Shown here: in pieces, positions 24,044 to 34,816 of the stretch
Layout of the letters: each line of letters starts with the position of its first letter
Numbering within the stretch: position 1 is the stretch's first letter
From: CAVUDO01 sp963740255
GTDB lineage: Bacteria; Actinomycetota; Actinomycetes; Mycobacteriales; Cryptosporangiaceae
DNA: 64,000 bases
Reading direction: 5' to 3'
Assembly (NCBI GenBank): GCA_963740255.1
Contig: CAVUDO010000002.1
Location: forward strand, 434,001-498,000
Made by a program: the position numbers and the translations under genes
The notes under the pieces: model-generated
What the model saw: only the letters and a program-made list of their open reading frames with translations
Database searches by the model: none
Told to the model about the DNA's origin: nothing

Positions 24044-26434
24044 TCACCCGCGGCGGGTTGGCGCGAGCGTTCGGGTGACCGCGTGGCGCATCCGTGTCGT
24101 CACCGCGGAGAACCGCTCGCCCCAGGTCTGCATGACCAGGTTCGCGCGGTCCAGCACCGAGATCGGCGCCAGGGCGACGCGGAGGCGCTTCGGCCGGCCC
24201 ACGTCGGCGAGCAGCGCGGCGCGGACGCCCCGAACCGCCTCGTCCAACCCCGGTAGGGGACGGGCGTGCGGGGCGTACCGAGCCTGCTCCTCCGCCCGGG
24301 CCAGCAGCGCGACCGCCTCCCTGCCGGTGGCGTCGAGGCCGTCCCCGGCGAGCCGGCGTGCCCTGGCGCGTGGGGTCTCGGAATCCTCCGGGGCAGCGCC
24401 GAGGTCGACCAGGGTGTCTTCGAGTTCGTCCCAGGCGGTGTGCGCGGCCCGCACCGGATCCCGCGATGCCCGGAGCACCTTCAGGCGCCGGCGCCGGAGC
24501 AGTACCCGGACGAAGGCGGGCGTCAACGCCAGCAGGATCAACGGCAGGATGCGCAGGAACCAGAGTCCGGTGGCGACGGCGGCCGCCCCGATCCGCTCGG
24601 GGACGGTCTTGGGCGGGTCGGAACCGGGCGTGCCCTCGAAGTCGCCGAGATCGCGGTTGGGCCCGGCGTTCGGCGCGGTCGGCTGAGTGCCCGGCGCCTG
24701 GCTCTCGAGCGGGTTCTGGTCGGGACCGCCCGGGGCGGCATCCACACCGGGCGTCCGCACCCAGCTGAGGTCGCCGGTGCGTCCCCCTGTGCCGCTGGCC
24801 GGCGTCGGGTCGAACGGCACCCAGCCGATGCCGGAGAAGTACACCTCCACCCACGCGTGGGCGTCGCTGGTGGAAACCGACCAGTAGTCGTCGCGCCGCA
24901 GACCGGGGGTGAACCCGATCGCGACCCTGGCCGGGATGCCCGCGGCGCGCACCAGGTAGGCCATGGCCGAGGCGTACTGCTCGCAGTAGCCCCGCTTGCC
25001 CTTGAGGAACGCCACCAGTGCGCTCTCCGCGGTGCCGGCCGCGGTCTCCAGGCTGTAGGAGAAGCCGTTCTGCGGGCCGAAGTACTCGTTGACCGCGACG
25101 ACCTTGGCGAACTGCGAGGTCTTGCCGGCTGTGAGGTCGCCGACGATGCGCTGGGCGTACGGCTCGGCGCGGCCGTTGAGGCCGGTGTAGCGGCGGGTCA
25201 GCGGGTCACCCGGTGACATCGCCGGAGCGGCGTCGAGCTGCTCGGGGTCGTAGAGCACCCGCTGGGACTCCATCGTGTACCGGCGGTCCTCGGTGGTGGC
25301 CACGGTGCTGAAGACCGACTGCGAGCCCTTGTCCCAACGCCAGTCGCCGTCGACGTCGACGGCCGTGGGGTTCGCGAAGATCGGCAGGTAGCGGGATTCG
25401 GAGAGGCCGCGTATCTCGATCTCCGACCGCTGCGACTTCGTGGACATGGACGGGCCGAAGTCCGGGGCGGGGATGCCCCGGCTCACCCGGTCGCTGGGCT
25501 TGGCCGACAGGCCCCGCAGTGTCCAGCCGCCGCCGGTGAACTGGTCGAGCGTGGTCAGCCGCAGGTAGAAAGGCGCGTCGTCGTCCGTGCGCAGGCGCAG
25601 CATCTCCTGGGGATCGGGACGGGACAGCTGCCCCCTGAGCTCGGTCACCGGGTTGATCGTGGTGACGGTGCGGCCGCCGCCCGGCCCGATGTTGGCCGAC
25701 CCGATCAGGCCCAGCCAGCCCTCGCTGGACAGCGGGATCAACGCCGGGATCAGCACCGCCACGGCGATGCCGACGAGCCCCACCCGCCGTCCGGTGGCGG
25801 CCAGCGGCCCGTTGACGTCGGCTCGGCGGGTGGCGGCGAGTTCGGTGCGGAAGGGACGGCCCCAGCGGCCCACCCGCTCGGCGTGGTCGGTGCCGAGCAG
25901 CCACAGGTAGCCGGCCGCGCCGAGCGCGAAGGCGAGCCACGGCACGCTCTCGCGGTTGATCGCCACCGGCGCGGCATACATGCCGAGCAGCGGCAGTCCG
26001 GCGATCGCCGCCCGGCGCAGGCCCACGGCGACGAGGTCAACCACCACCGCCAACGCGCCGACCCCGAGCACGGTCAGCAGCAGCAGTCCCTGGCTGACGG
26101 CGGCCGGAACCGCCTGTTCGAGGATGTCGGCGAAGCCGGCGTCGACGAGCGCCCGCAGCGACTGGAAGGTTTCCAGGGTGGGGACGACCACCAGGAACGC
26201 GCCTGATCCGAAGACCACCGTGACGAACACCAGCAGCGCCAGCGCACCCACGCACGGCTGCGCCCACACCGGCACCCGCAGTGCGCGGGCACCGATCAGG
26301 CCGGCCACTACGGCGGCGATCGCCGCGGCGAGGTAGAACAGCCAGTTGGCGGTGTCGAATGTGCCCCAGAGCGCGGTGGAGGACGCCATCGTGGCCACCC
26401 CCGCCACCACCGCGACGTGCCGACCCTGGTTCAT
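24044..26434 (-). CDS. TgpA-like transmembrane transglutaminase domain protein
   Basis: This 796-residue product has several N-terminal membrane segments (to about residue 220), then an extracytoplasmic region with a transglutaminase-like cysteine peptidase core: KRGYCEQYASAMAYLVRAAGIPARV (Cys), DAHAWVEVYF (His) and WVPFDPTPA (Asp). One more membrane helix (LWFLRILPLILLALTPAFV) and a cytoplasmic tail follow. It is the third gene of the MoxR-DUF58-TgpA triad, with an ATGA overlap to DUF58. Such triads are thought to act as chaperone/peptidase modules at the envelope. The substrate is unknown. It converges on DUF3040. Confidence 0.88.
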   Translation of the reverse strand: MNQGRHVAVVAGVATMASSTALWGTFDTANWLFYLAAAIAAVVAGLIGARALRVPVWAQPCVGALALLVFVTVVFGSGAFLVVVPTLETFQSLRALVDAGFADILEQAVPAAVSQGLLLLTVLGVGALAVVVDLVAVGLRRAAIAGLPLLGMYAAPVAINRESVPWLAFALGAAGYLWLLGTDHAERVGRWGRPFRTELAATRRADVNGPLAATGRRVGLVGIAVAVLIPALIPLSSEGWLGLIGSANIGPGGGRTVTTINPVTELRGQLSRPDPQEMLRLRTDDDAPFYLRLTTLDQFTGGGWTLRGLSAKPSDRVSRGIPAPDFGPSMSTKSQRSEIEIRGLSESRYLPIFANPTAVDVDGDWRWDKGSQSVFSTVATTEDRRYTMESQRVLYDPEQLDAAPAMSPGDPLTRRYTGLNGRAEPYAQRIVGDLTAGKTSQFAKVVAVNEYFGPQNGFSYSLETAAGTAESALVAFLKGKRGYCEQYASAMAYLVRAAGIPARVAIGFTPGLRRDDYWSVSTSDAHAWVEVYFSGIGWVPFDPTPASGTGGRTGDLSWVRTPGVDAAPGGPDQNPLESQAPGTQPTAPNAGPNRDLGDFEGTPGSDPPKTVPERIGAAAVATGLWFLRILPLILLALTPAFVRVLLRRRRLKVLRASRDPVRAAHTAWDELEDTLVDLGAAPEDSETPRARARRLAGDGLDATGREAVALLARAEEQARYAPHARPLPGLDEAVRGVRAALLADVGRPKRLRVALAPISVLDRANLVMQTWGERFSAVTTRMRHAVTRTLAPTRRG

Positions 26435-27771
26435 CGGACGGCTCCCTGCTCCGGTGCCCGGCTGGCCGGACGGACGGGCGGGGGACCGGCGGAGAATGCC
26501 CGGCCGCGCGCCGGCGGGGGATCGGCCCGGGTGCCGGGTCGGGCCGCCGCGGGCCACAGGACGTCGATCCGGCTGCCGTGTCGGGCCCGCAGGATGCGCC
26601 ATCCCGCCAGCCCGAGCCGGCGTGCCACCTCGTCGTAGCGGGCGTCGGCGGCGGCACGCTGAGTGGCGGGCAACCCCACCCACCCGGCCGTGTCGACGAG
26701 CACCACGACGGCCGTACCGCCGCGCGCCCGGAGTGCCGCGAGCCGTTCGTACTCCTCCGACTCCACCATGCCGACCACCGCGATCACCAGGCCGTCGGTG
26801 TCGCGGCCGACCAGCTCCACCGCGGTGGCCAGCGACGCGTTGCCCGACGCCCGCACCTCCGACAGCACGTCGAGCAGGGCGCCCTCGCCGCCGGCGGAGG
26901 AGACGTCCACGTCGGTGCCCGCGTCGGTGACCAGGCGCAGGTCGTAGCCGGACCGGCCCAGGTGCAGCGCGATGCTGGCCGCGGCCGCGACCGCCCACTC
27001 GAAGCTCGAGGTCGGTCCCTCGCCGCGGTGGGCACCCATCCGGGTGTCCAGCAGGACCGTCGCGGTGGCGTGCCAGGGCTGTTCCTCGCGCCGCACCATC
27101 AGCTCCCCCACCCGCGCGGTGGAGCGCCAGTGGACCTTGCGCAGGTCGTCGCCGTGGCGGTACTCGCGGGTGGCGGCGTCGTCCTCGCCGTGCACGGCCA
27201 CCGAGCGGGCCCGGCTCTCGCCGGAGCCGATCCGCTCGGCGGCCAGCCGGACGGCCGGCAGCTTCGACCCGGCCGGGGTCACCACCAGCTTCTCGGTGCT
27301 GGTGAACGAGCGGGTCAGCGCGCAGAGACCGAACGGGTCGGTGAGCCGGACGGCCAGCGGCCCGAGGTCGTAGCGCCCGCGGGTGTCGGCCCGGATGGCG
27401 TAGGCCACCGTGCTGGTCTGCCGGCCGCGGAGGCGGTCCAGCACGAACCGGGGGCGTCCGCCCAGCGCGTAGGGGAGCTGTTCCTCCAGCAGCATCACGC
27501 CGGACGGCAGCCGGGACAGGTTCTCCAGCCGCAGCGACACCTGGGCGGGGCTGCCGGCCGGCACCCTGTCGGGCTGGACCAGGCGGGTGCACGAGAGCCG
27601 GTACCGGGTCAGGGCGAGGGCGGCCGCGGCGGCCAGCGGCAGGGCCGCGAGCAGCGCGGCCACCCGCAGCAGGTCGGCCTCGCCGAGCACCAGGGCCGAC
27701 AGGGCCGCGGCGGCCGCCGCGGCCAGGAACGATCGCCCGCGAGTGGTCAGACCACGCATCGCGGCACGCAT
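26431..27771 (-). CDS. DUF58 domain protein
   Basis: This is a 446-residue membrane-anchored protein. Two N-terminal hydrophobic helices are followed by the DUF58 (vWA-like) region, with the family hallmark DDLRKVHWRSTARVGELMVRR and a metal-site-like VLLDTRMGA. It is translationally coupled on both sides (ATGA overlaps with the moxR and tgpA-like genes). DUF58 proteins are proposed partners of MoxR ATPases. The last 50 residues are Pro/Arg-rich. No specific client can be inferred. Confidence 0.88.
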   Translation of the reverse strand: MRAAMRGLTTRGRSFLAAAAAAALSALVLGEADLLRVAALLAALPLAAAAALALTRYRLSCTRLVQPDRVPAGSPAQVSLRLENLSRLPSGVMLLEEQLPYALGGRPRFVLDRLRGRQTSTVAYAIRADTRGRYDLGPLAVRLTDPFGLCALTRSFTSTEKLVVTPAGSKLPAVRLAAERIGSGESRARSVAVHGEDDAATREYRHGDDLRKVHWRSTARVGELMVRREEQPWHATATVLLDTRMGAHRGEGPTSSFEWAVAAAASIALHLGRSGYDLRLVTDAGTDVDVSSAGGEGALLDVLSEVRASGNASLATAVELVGRDTDGLVIAVVGMVESEEYERLAALRARGGTAVVVLVDTAGWVGLPATQRAAADARYDEVARRLGLAGWRILRARHGSRIDVLWPAAARPGTRADPPPARGRAFSAGPPPVRPASRAPEQGAVR

Positions 27772-28775
27772 CAGCGACCTCCGAGCCCACCCCGGGCGTC
27801 CGGCACCGGCACCCGCGCGACCAGGTCGGCCACCACGCTCTCGGTGCTGCGGTGGTTGATCTGCGCCTCGGTGGTGGGCAGGATCCGGTGCGCCAGCACC
27901 GGAACGGCGAGCTGCTGGACGTCGTCGGGCAGGACATAGTCGCGGCCGTCCAGGGCAGCCATCGCCCGGGCCGTGCGCAGCAGATGCAGGGTCGCGCGGG
28001 GGCTGGCCCCGAGTCGCAGGTCCGGTGCGCCGCGGGTGGCCGCGATCAGGTCGATCACGTATTCCTTGACCGCGGCGGAGACGTGGATGCGGCGGACGGT
28101 GGCGATCAGGGCCCGGATGTCGGTGGCGTCGGCGACCGGCCGCAGTGCCACCAGCGGGTCCTCCTCGCCGTGCCCGTCGAGCATCGCGAACTCGGCCCGT
28201 CGGTCGGGGTACCCCATCGCGATCCGCACCGTGAACCGGTCGCGCTGCGCCTCGGGCAGCGGATAGGTGCCCTCCATCTCGATCGGGTTCTGGGTGGCGA
28301 TCACCATGTGCGGGGCGTCCAGGTGGTATGTCACCCCGTCGACGGTGACCTGGCGCTCCTCCATGCACTCCAGCAGCGCGGACTGGGTCTTCGGCGAGGC
28401 GCGGTTGATCTCGTCCCCGACGACCAGGTTGGCGAACACCGCACCCGGCTTGAACTCGAACTCGCGGGTCTCCTGGTTGTAGACGCTCACCCCGGTGACG
28501 TCGCTGGGCAGCAGGTCGGGGGTGAACTGGATCCGCCGCACCGAACTGTCGATCGACCGGGCCAGCGCCTTGGCCAGCTTGGTCTTGCCGACGCCTGGGA
28601 CGTCCTCGATCAGCAGGTGGCCCTCGGCGAGCAGCACGGCCAGGGCGAGCCGCACGGTGGCGGTCTTGCCCTCGATGACCTGCTCGATGTTCTTGACGAT
28701 CCGTTCGGTGATGGCACCGAGGTCCTGCAGTCCCGCGGGGGGGCCGAACTCGTCCAACGTGCCGTGCGCTGTCAC
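27771..28775 (-). CDS. MoxR-family AAA+ ATPase
   Basis: This 334-residue ATPase has Walker A (EDVPGVGKTKLAKAL), Walker B (VVGDEINRASPKTQSALLECMEE), sensor 1 (MVIATQNPIEMEGTYPLPEAQRDRF) and the lid domain. MoxR ATPases act as chaperones for metal insertion or protein maturation, usually with DUF58/vWA proteins. GTG 28775 was chosen because GGAGG lies eight bases upstream; the frame extends to 28841. It is the first gene of the triad and is divergent from the leuS leader, with about 250 bases between. Confidence 0.9.
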   Translation of the reverse strand: MTAHGTLDEFGPPAGLQDLGAITERIVKNIEQVIEGKTATVRLALAVLLAEGHLLIEDVPGVGKTKLAKALARSIDSSVRRIQFTPDLLPSDVTGVSVYNQETREFEFKPGAVFANLVVGDEINRASPKTQSALLECMEERQVTVDGVTYHLDAPHMVIATQNPIEMEGTYPLPEAQRDRFTVRIAMGYPDRRAEFAMLDGHGEEDPLVALRPVADATDIRALIATVRRIHVSAAVKEYVIDLIAATRGAPDLRLGASPRATLHLLRTARAMAALDGRDYVLPDDVQQLAVPVLAHRILPTTEAQINHRSTESVVADLVARVPVPDARGGLGGR

Positions 28776-29019
28776 CGAAGGTCCTCCTCGCCGCGGGGCG
28801 GTCACCACGTGTGGCGGCTGGATCGTCGGATCGTCGCCCACCGGAGTTGCCCGGGGCAGCGGCCCGGGCCTTCCCGCGTTGTTCTGTGATCAGGTTCGGA
28901 TATGGCTGGGGCGTCCGCGCCGGTCGTGGCGGGGGCACCCGGTCCTTATCCTCTCAGGCTCTGGCGAGGACGGCACCAGGTTCGCACGGCGGGGCGGCCG
29001 CGCCCCCGCGCCTGCGCGT

Positions 29020-29025
29020 TATAGT
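29020..29025 (+). promoter_or_regulatory. -10 box for a leaderless leuS leader transcript
   Basis: TATAGT lies six bases before the ATG of the leader peptide at 29032. This is the spacing expected when transcription starts at the A of the start codon, and the peptide has no ribosome-binding site. No good -35 is visible upstream. Confidence 0.65.
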
Positions 29026-29031
29026 GCTCGC

Positions 29032-29109
29032 ATGGCGAGCCCCCTGGTCACCCACCCCGCCGGCATCGCGTCCGCGGCGGTCGGGCTGCTCCTTACCGGG
29101 CCGTGCTGA
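29032..29109 (+). CDS. leuS leader peptide (25 residues, Leu-Leu-Leu)
   Basis: This 25-codon frame ends in AVGLLLTGPC. Three adjacent Leu codons (CTG CTC CTT at 29086-29094) are a classic attenuator sensor; CTT is rare in this G+C-rich DNA. The stop codon lies inside the 5' arm of the hairpin that follows, and a terminator then precedes leuS. Stalling at the Leu codons when charged leucyl-tRNA is scarce would release leuS expression (inference from layout). Confidence 0.8.
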   Translation: MASPLVTHPAGIASAAVGLLLTGPC

Positions 29110-29167
29110 CCCGAGGCATCACCTGCCAGGTCAGCACGGCGACCCCTCCTGCGTGAGGGGTTTCTTT
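29101..29167 (+). terminator. Attenuator of leuS: stop-codon hairpin plus intrinsic terminator
   Basis: The first hairpin is a perfect 11-bp pairing of CCGTGCTGACC (29101-29111) with GGTCAGCACGG (29129-29139). The terminator is ACCCCTC (29142-29148) with GAGGGGT (29155-29161), loop of six, then TTCTTT. An alternative pairing of AGGTC (29128-29132) with GACC (29141-29144) would break the terminator when the first hairpin is kept open by a stalled ribosome. The structures are seen in the sequence; the switching model is inferred. Confidence 0.8.
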
Positions 29168-29248
29168 ATGCCCGGTCACCCCGACAGCCCGCACCCAGGT
29201 CGCGCCGCGACGAGCGCCGTGGCCGCCGACGATCCCGAGGACCCGCAC

Positions 29249-32110
<2,862 letters not shown>

Positions 32111-32437
32111 GACCGCACTGACCCGACCTCGAGCGGGATCGGCCGGGCCGTCCCGGTGGGCGGCGCGGCCGGCTCCACTCCTCCCCACCTCGGCCGCCGC
32201 ACGGCCGTCCGCGGGCCTCGCCAGGCTCGCCGGCGTTCCCGCGCCGTGATCGCCCCGTTCCTGCCTGCATCCGTGCGGCCGTGGGCGGCATTTCTCGCCC
32301 TACCTGCCTGACCTGCGCAGATGTCGTCCATGTGACACGGCCGCCCGCACGAAGATCGTTGACGGTGGGGCGAAGTGGAGTACAGTGGGGCGCAGTGGGG
32401 GAGCTCTGGCGGCTAGGTGCGGGGGGTGACTGGTGCG
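32111..32437 (+). other. leuS-mraZ intergenic region
   Basis: This 327-base spacer has no credible gene. Its last 80 bases hold the dcw promoter and the MraZ boxes; the first 240 bases are G+C-rich with no strong terminator that I can identify. Confidence 0.7.
32359..32400 (+). promoter_or_regulatory. dcw promoter with four MraZ boxes
   Basis: Four direct GTGG(G/A)G repeats start at 32365, 32375, 32385 and 32395, exactly 10 bp apart, as MraZ boxes do. They overlap a sigma-70-type promoter: TTGACG at 32359-32364, a 16-bp spacer, TACAGT at 32381-32386. Box three overlaps the -10. MraZ binding should therefore block RNA polymerase and give negative autoregulation of the cluster. Confidence 0.88.
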
Positions 32438-32869
32438 ATGTTCCTCGGCACCCATGCACCGCGCCTGGACGACAAGGGTCGCCTGTTCCTCCCAGCGAAA
32501 TTCCGGGACGAGCTGGCGGAGGGCCTGGTGGTCACCAAGGGGCAGGAGCGCTGCCTGTTCGTGTTCCCGCAGGCCGAGTTCGGCCGGCTGGCCGAGCAGC
32601 TCCGGGCCGCGCCGGTCACCGTCAAGGCCGCCCGTGCCTACAGCCGGGTGTTCTTCGCCGGTGCCCACGACGAGGTTCCCGACCGGCAGGGCCGGATCAC
32701 CATCCCGGCCCACCTGCGCGAGTACGCGGGGCTGTCGAAGGACTGCGTCGTGATCGGCGCCAGCACCCGGGTGGAGATCTGGGACAAGGACGCCTGGGAC
32801 ACCTACCTGGCCGAATCCGAGGACGCCTTCGCCGAGATCGAGGAGGAGGTGTTGCCCGGCGTGTTCTGA
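32438..32869 (+). CDS. mraZ: Transcriptional regulator MraZ
   Basis: This AbrB-fold, double-swapped-hairpin regulator of the dcw cluster has 143 residues. The two MraZ repeats are visible: APRLDDKGRLFLPAKFRDEL and DEVPDRQGRITIPAHLREYAGL, each with the DxxGR DNA-binding core. ATG 32438 (MFLGTH) matches the family start better than the frame opening at 32417. It is first in the cluster and sits 37 bases after its own boxes. rsmH follows after about 200 bases. Confidence 0.95.
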   Translation: MFLGTHAPRLDDKGRLFLPAKFRDELAEGLVVTKGQERCLFVFPQAEFGRLAEQLRAAPVTVKAARAYSRVFFAGAHDEVPDRQGRITIPAHLREYAGLSKDCVVIGASTRVEIWDKDAWDTYLAESEDAFAEIEEEVLPGVF

Positions 32870-33071
32870 GTCGCGACGTCCGAGGGGGGCTCGGACGCGG
32901 CGACACCCGCGACGGCTCGCGTACCGCGAGGTCTCCAGCCGCTCGGTTTCACCTGGCGCACCTTCCCCGGTGTCAGGCGGAACGAGCGGATGGGGACCTG
33001 GCGGTATCGCGGGAGGGCCACCGATCCGGAGACGCGACCTCCGGATCACGTGCGGTACGAGGGGTCGAGAC

Positions 33072-34070
33072 ATGGCGATGGACGACGAGGCGGCGCGGGA
33101 GGAGCCCGGGCCCGCTCCGCATGCCGACGTGCATGTGCCCGTACTGCTCGACCGTTGCCTGTCGCTGCTGGCCCCCGCGCTCGCCGGTCCCGAGGCTGTG
33201 CTGATCGACGCCACGTTCGGCCTCGGCGGCCACACCGAGGCGCTGCTCGGGGCGCACCCCGCACTCACCGTGGTGGCGATCGACCGCGACCCGGAGGCCC
33301 TGCGCCGCGGGCGCGAACGCCTCGGCGTCGGGGCCGGGCGGGTCCACTTCGTCCACGCCGGGTACGACCAGATCCCGGCGGCGCTGGTCGACGCCGGCGT
33401 CGACCGGGCCGACGGGGTGCTCTTCGACCTCGGGGTCTCCTCCCTGCAGCTGGACGAGAGCGCGCGGGGCTTCGCCTACTCCCGGGACGCGCCACTGGAC
33501 ATGCGGATGGACCCGACCACGGGCATGACCGCCGGCGACGTGCTCAACGGCTACGCCGAGCGCGACCTGGCCCGGGTGCTGCGCACCTACGGCGAGGAGA
33601 AGTTCGCCGGCCGGATCGCGGCCGCGGTCGTCCGTGAGCGGGCCGGAGCACCGCTGACCAGCAGTGCCCGACTGGTGGAGCTGATCCGCGACGCGATCCC
33701 GGCCGCCGCCCGTCGGACCGGCGGCAACCCGGCGAAGCGGACGTTCCAGGCGCTGCGGATCGAGGTCAACGGGGAACTGGACGCGCTGCGGGCCGCACTG
33801 CCGGCCGCGCTGGCCGCGCTGCGGGTGGGCGGCCGCCTGGTCGTGATGGCCTACCAGTCCCTGGAGGACCGCATCGTCAAGCGGGCCCTGGTCGAGGTCG
33901 TCCAGGGCCGGACGCCGGTCGACATGCCGGTGGAACTGCCCGAGCACGCGCCCACCTTCCGTCTGCTGACCCGGGGCGGCGAGGCGGCAACCGGCCAGGA
34001 AGTGGCCGTGAATCCGCGGGCCGCCTCCGTGCGGCTCCGCGCCGCCGAGCGAATCCGGGAGGCGGCATGA
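33072..34070 (+). CDS. rsmH: 16S rRNA (cytosine(1402)-N4)-methyltransferase
   Basis: RsmH (MraW) methylates C1402 of 16S rRNA. The 332-residue product shows HVPVLLDRCL, the SAM site DATFGLGGHTEALL, AIDRDPEAL, GVLFDLGVSSLQLDESARGFAYSRDAPLDMRM and NPAKRTFQALRIEVNGEL, all RsmH signatures. ATG 33072 is preceded by GAGGGG. The stop overlaps the ftsL start by four bases (ATGA), so the two are coupled. Confidence 0.96.
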   Translation: MAMDDEAAREEPGPAPHADVHVPVLLDRCLSLLAPALAGPEAVLIDATFGLGGHTEALLGAHPALTVVAIDRDPEALRRGRERLGVGAGRVHFVHAGYDQIPAALVDAGVDRADGVLFDLGVSSLQLDESARGFAYSRDAPLDMRMDPTTGMTAGDVLNGYAERDLARVLRTYGEEKFAGRIAAAVVRERAGAPLTSSARLVELIRDAIPAAARRTGGNPAKRTFQALRIEVNGELDALRAALPAALAALRVGGRLVVMAYQSLEDRIVKRALVEVVQGRTPVDMPVELPEHAPTFRLLTRGGEAATGQEVAVNPRAASVRLRAAERIREAA

Positions 34071-34816
34071 CCGCAGCGACTCCGCGTACGCGCACCCGTG
34101 CCCGTACCGACGAGCAGGACCTCCCGCGCCGGGCCCGCCGCGGGGACGCCGTCGTGCCCCAACGCGCCCGTTCCGAGCCGGCGGTTCGGCGGCGTCCGCG
34201 GGCCGACGCCGAGGCCGGCGCCCGTACGGCCACCGACCGGCGGACGCCCGTGGCAAGCACGACGACCCTCCCGGGCCGGAAGAACCGTCCGGCCGGCCGG
34301 ATCGGGCCGAGCCCCGCCGCGACACGGGCCAAGCCTTCCGCCGCCCCGACGACGCCAAGATCGACGCTGGGCGTGGTCGTCGGGGTCGGCGAGACGAGCG
34401 TGCCCCGCACGCCGTTCGTCCTGCTCGTGATCGTGCTGGCCGCGGCCGGGCTGATCGCGCTGGTGCTGATGAACACCGCGATCAACGAGAACGCGTTCCG
34501 GCTGCACGACCTGCAGACCCGCCAGGAGGCGCTCGACCAGACCGAGGAGCGGCTGCAGCGCGACGTCGCCGACGCCGAGTCGCCGGGCTCGTTGGCCGCG
34601 GCGGCCCGTCGGCTCGGCCTGGTGCCGGCCGGCGAGCCGGCGTTCATCCGGCTGCCCAGCGGCCAGATCGTCGGGGTTCCGACCCCGGCCCGTGCAGCGG
34701 GGTCCGCCACGGCCCGGACCGCACCGGCACGGCCGGCCGTGCCCGGGCCGGCGACGAGACCGGTTGCGCCGGCCGCACCGCCGGCGGGCACCACGGCGCC
34801 CGCGGTGGCGCCATGA
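34067..34816 (+). CDS. ftsL: Cell division protein FtsL-like
   Basis: This small bitopic divisome protein has 249 residues. A long Arg/Pro-rich cytoplasmic region (1-115) is followed by one membrane helix (FVLLVIVLAAAGLIALVLMN), a short periplasmic coiled coil (LHDLQTRQEALDQTEERLQRDV) and a Pro/Ala tail. Position between rsmH and ftsI, with four-base overlaps on both sides, supports FtsL. The extended N-terminus is typical of actinobacteria. Sequence identity in this family is low, so the call leans on synteny. Confidence 0.85.
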   Translation: MTAATPRTRTRARTDEQDLPRRARRGDAVVPQRARSEPAVRRRPRADAEAGARTATDRRTPVASTTTLPGRKNRPAGRIGPSPAATRAKPSAAPTTPRSTLGVVVGVGETSVPRTPFVLLVIVLAAAGLIALVLMNTAINENAFRLHDLQTRQEALDQTEERLQRDVADAESPGSLAAAARRLGLVPAGEPAFIRLPSGQIVGVPTPARAAGSATARTAPARPAVPGPATRPVAPAAPPAGTTAPAVAP

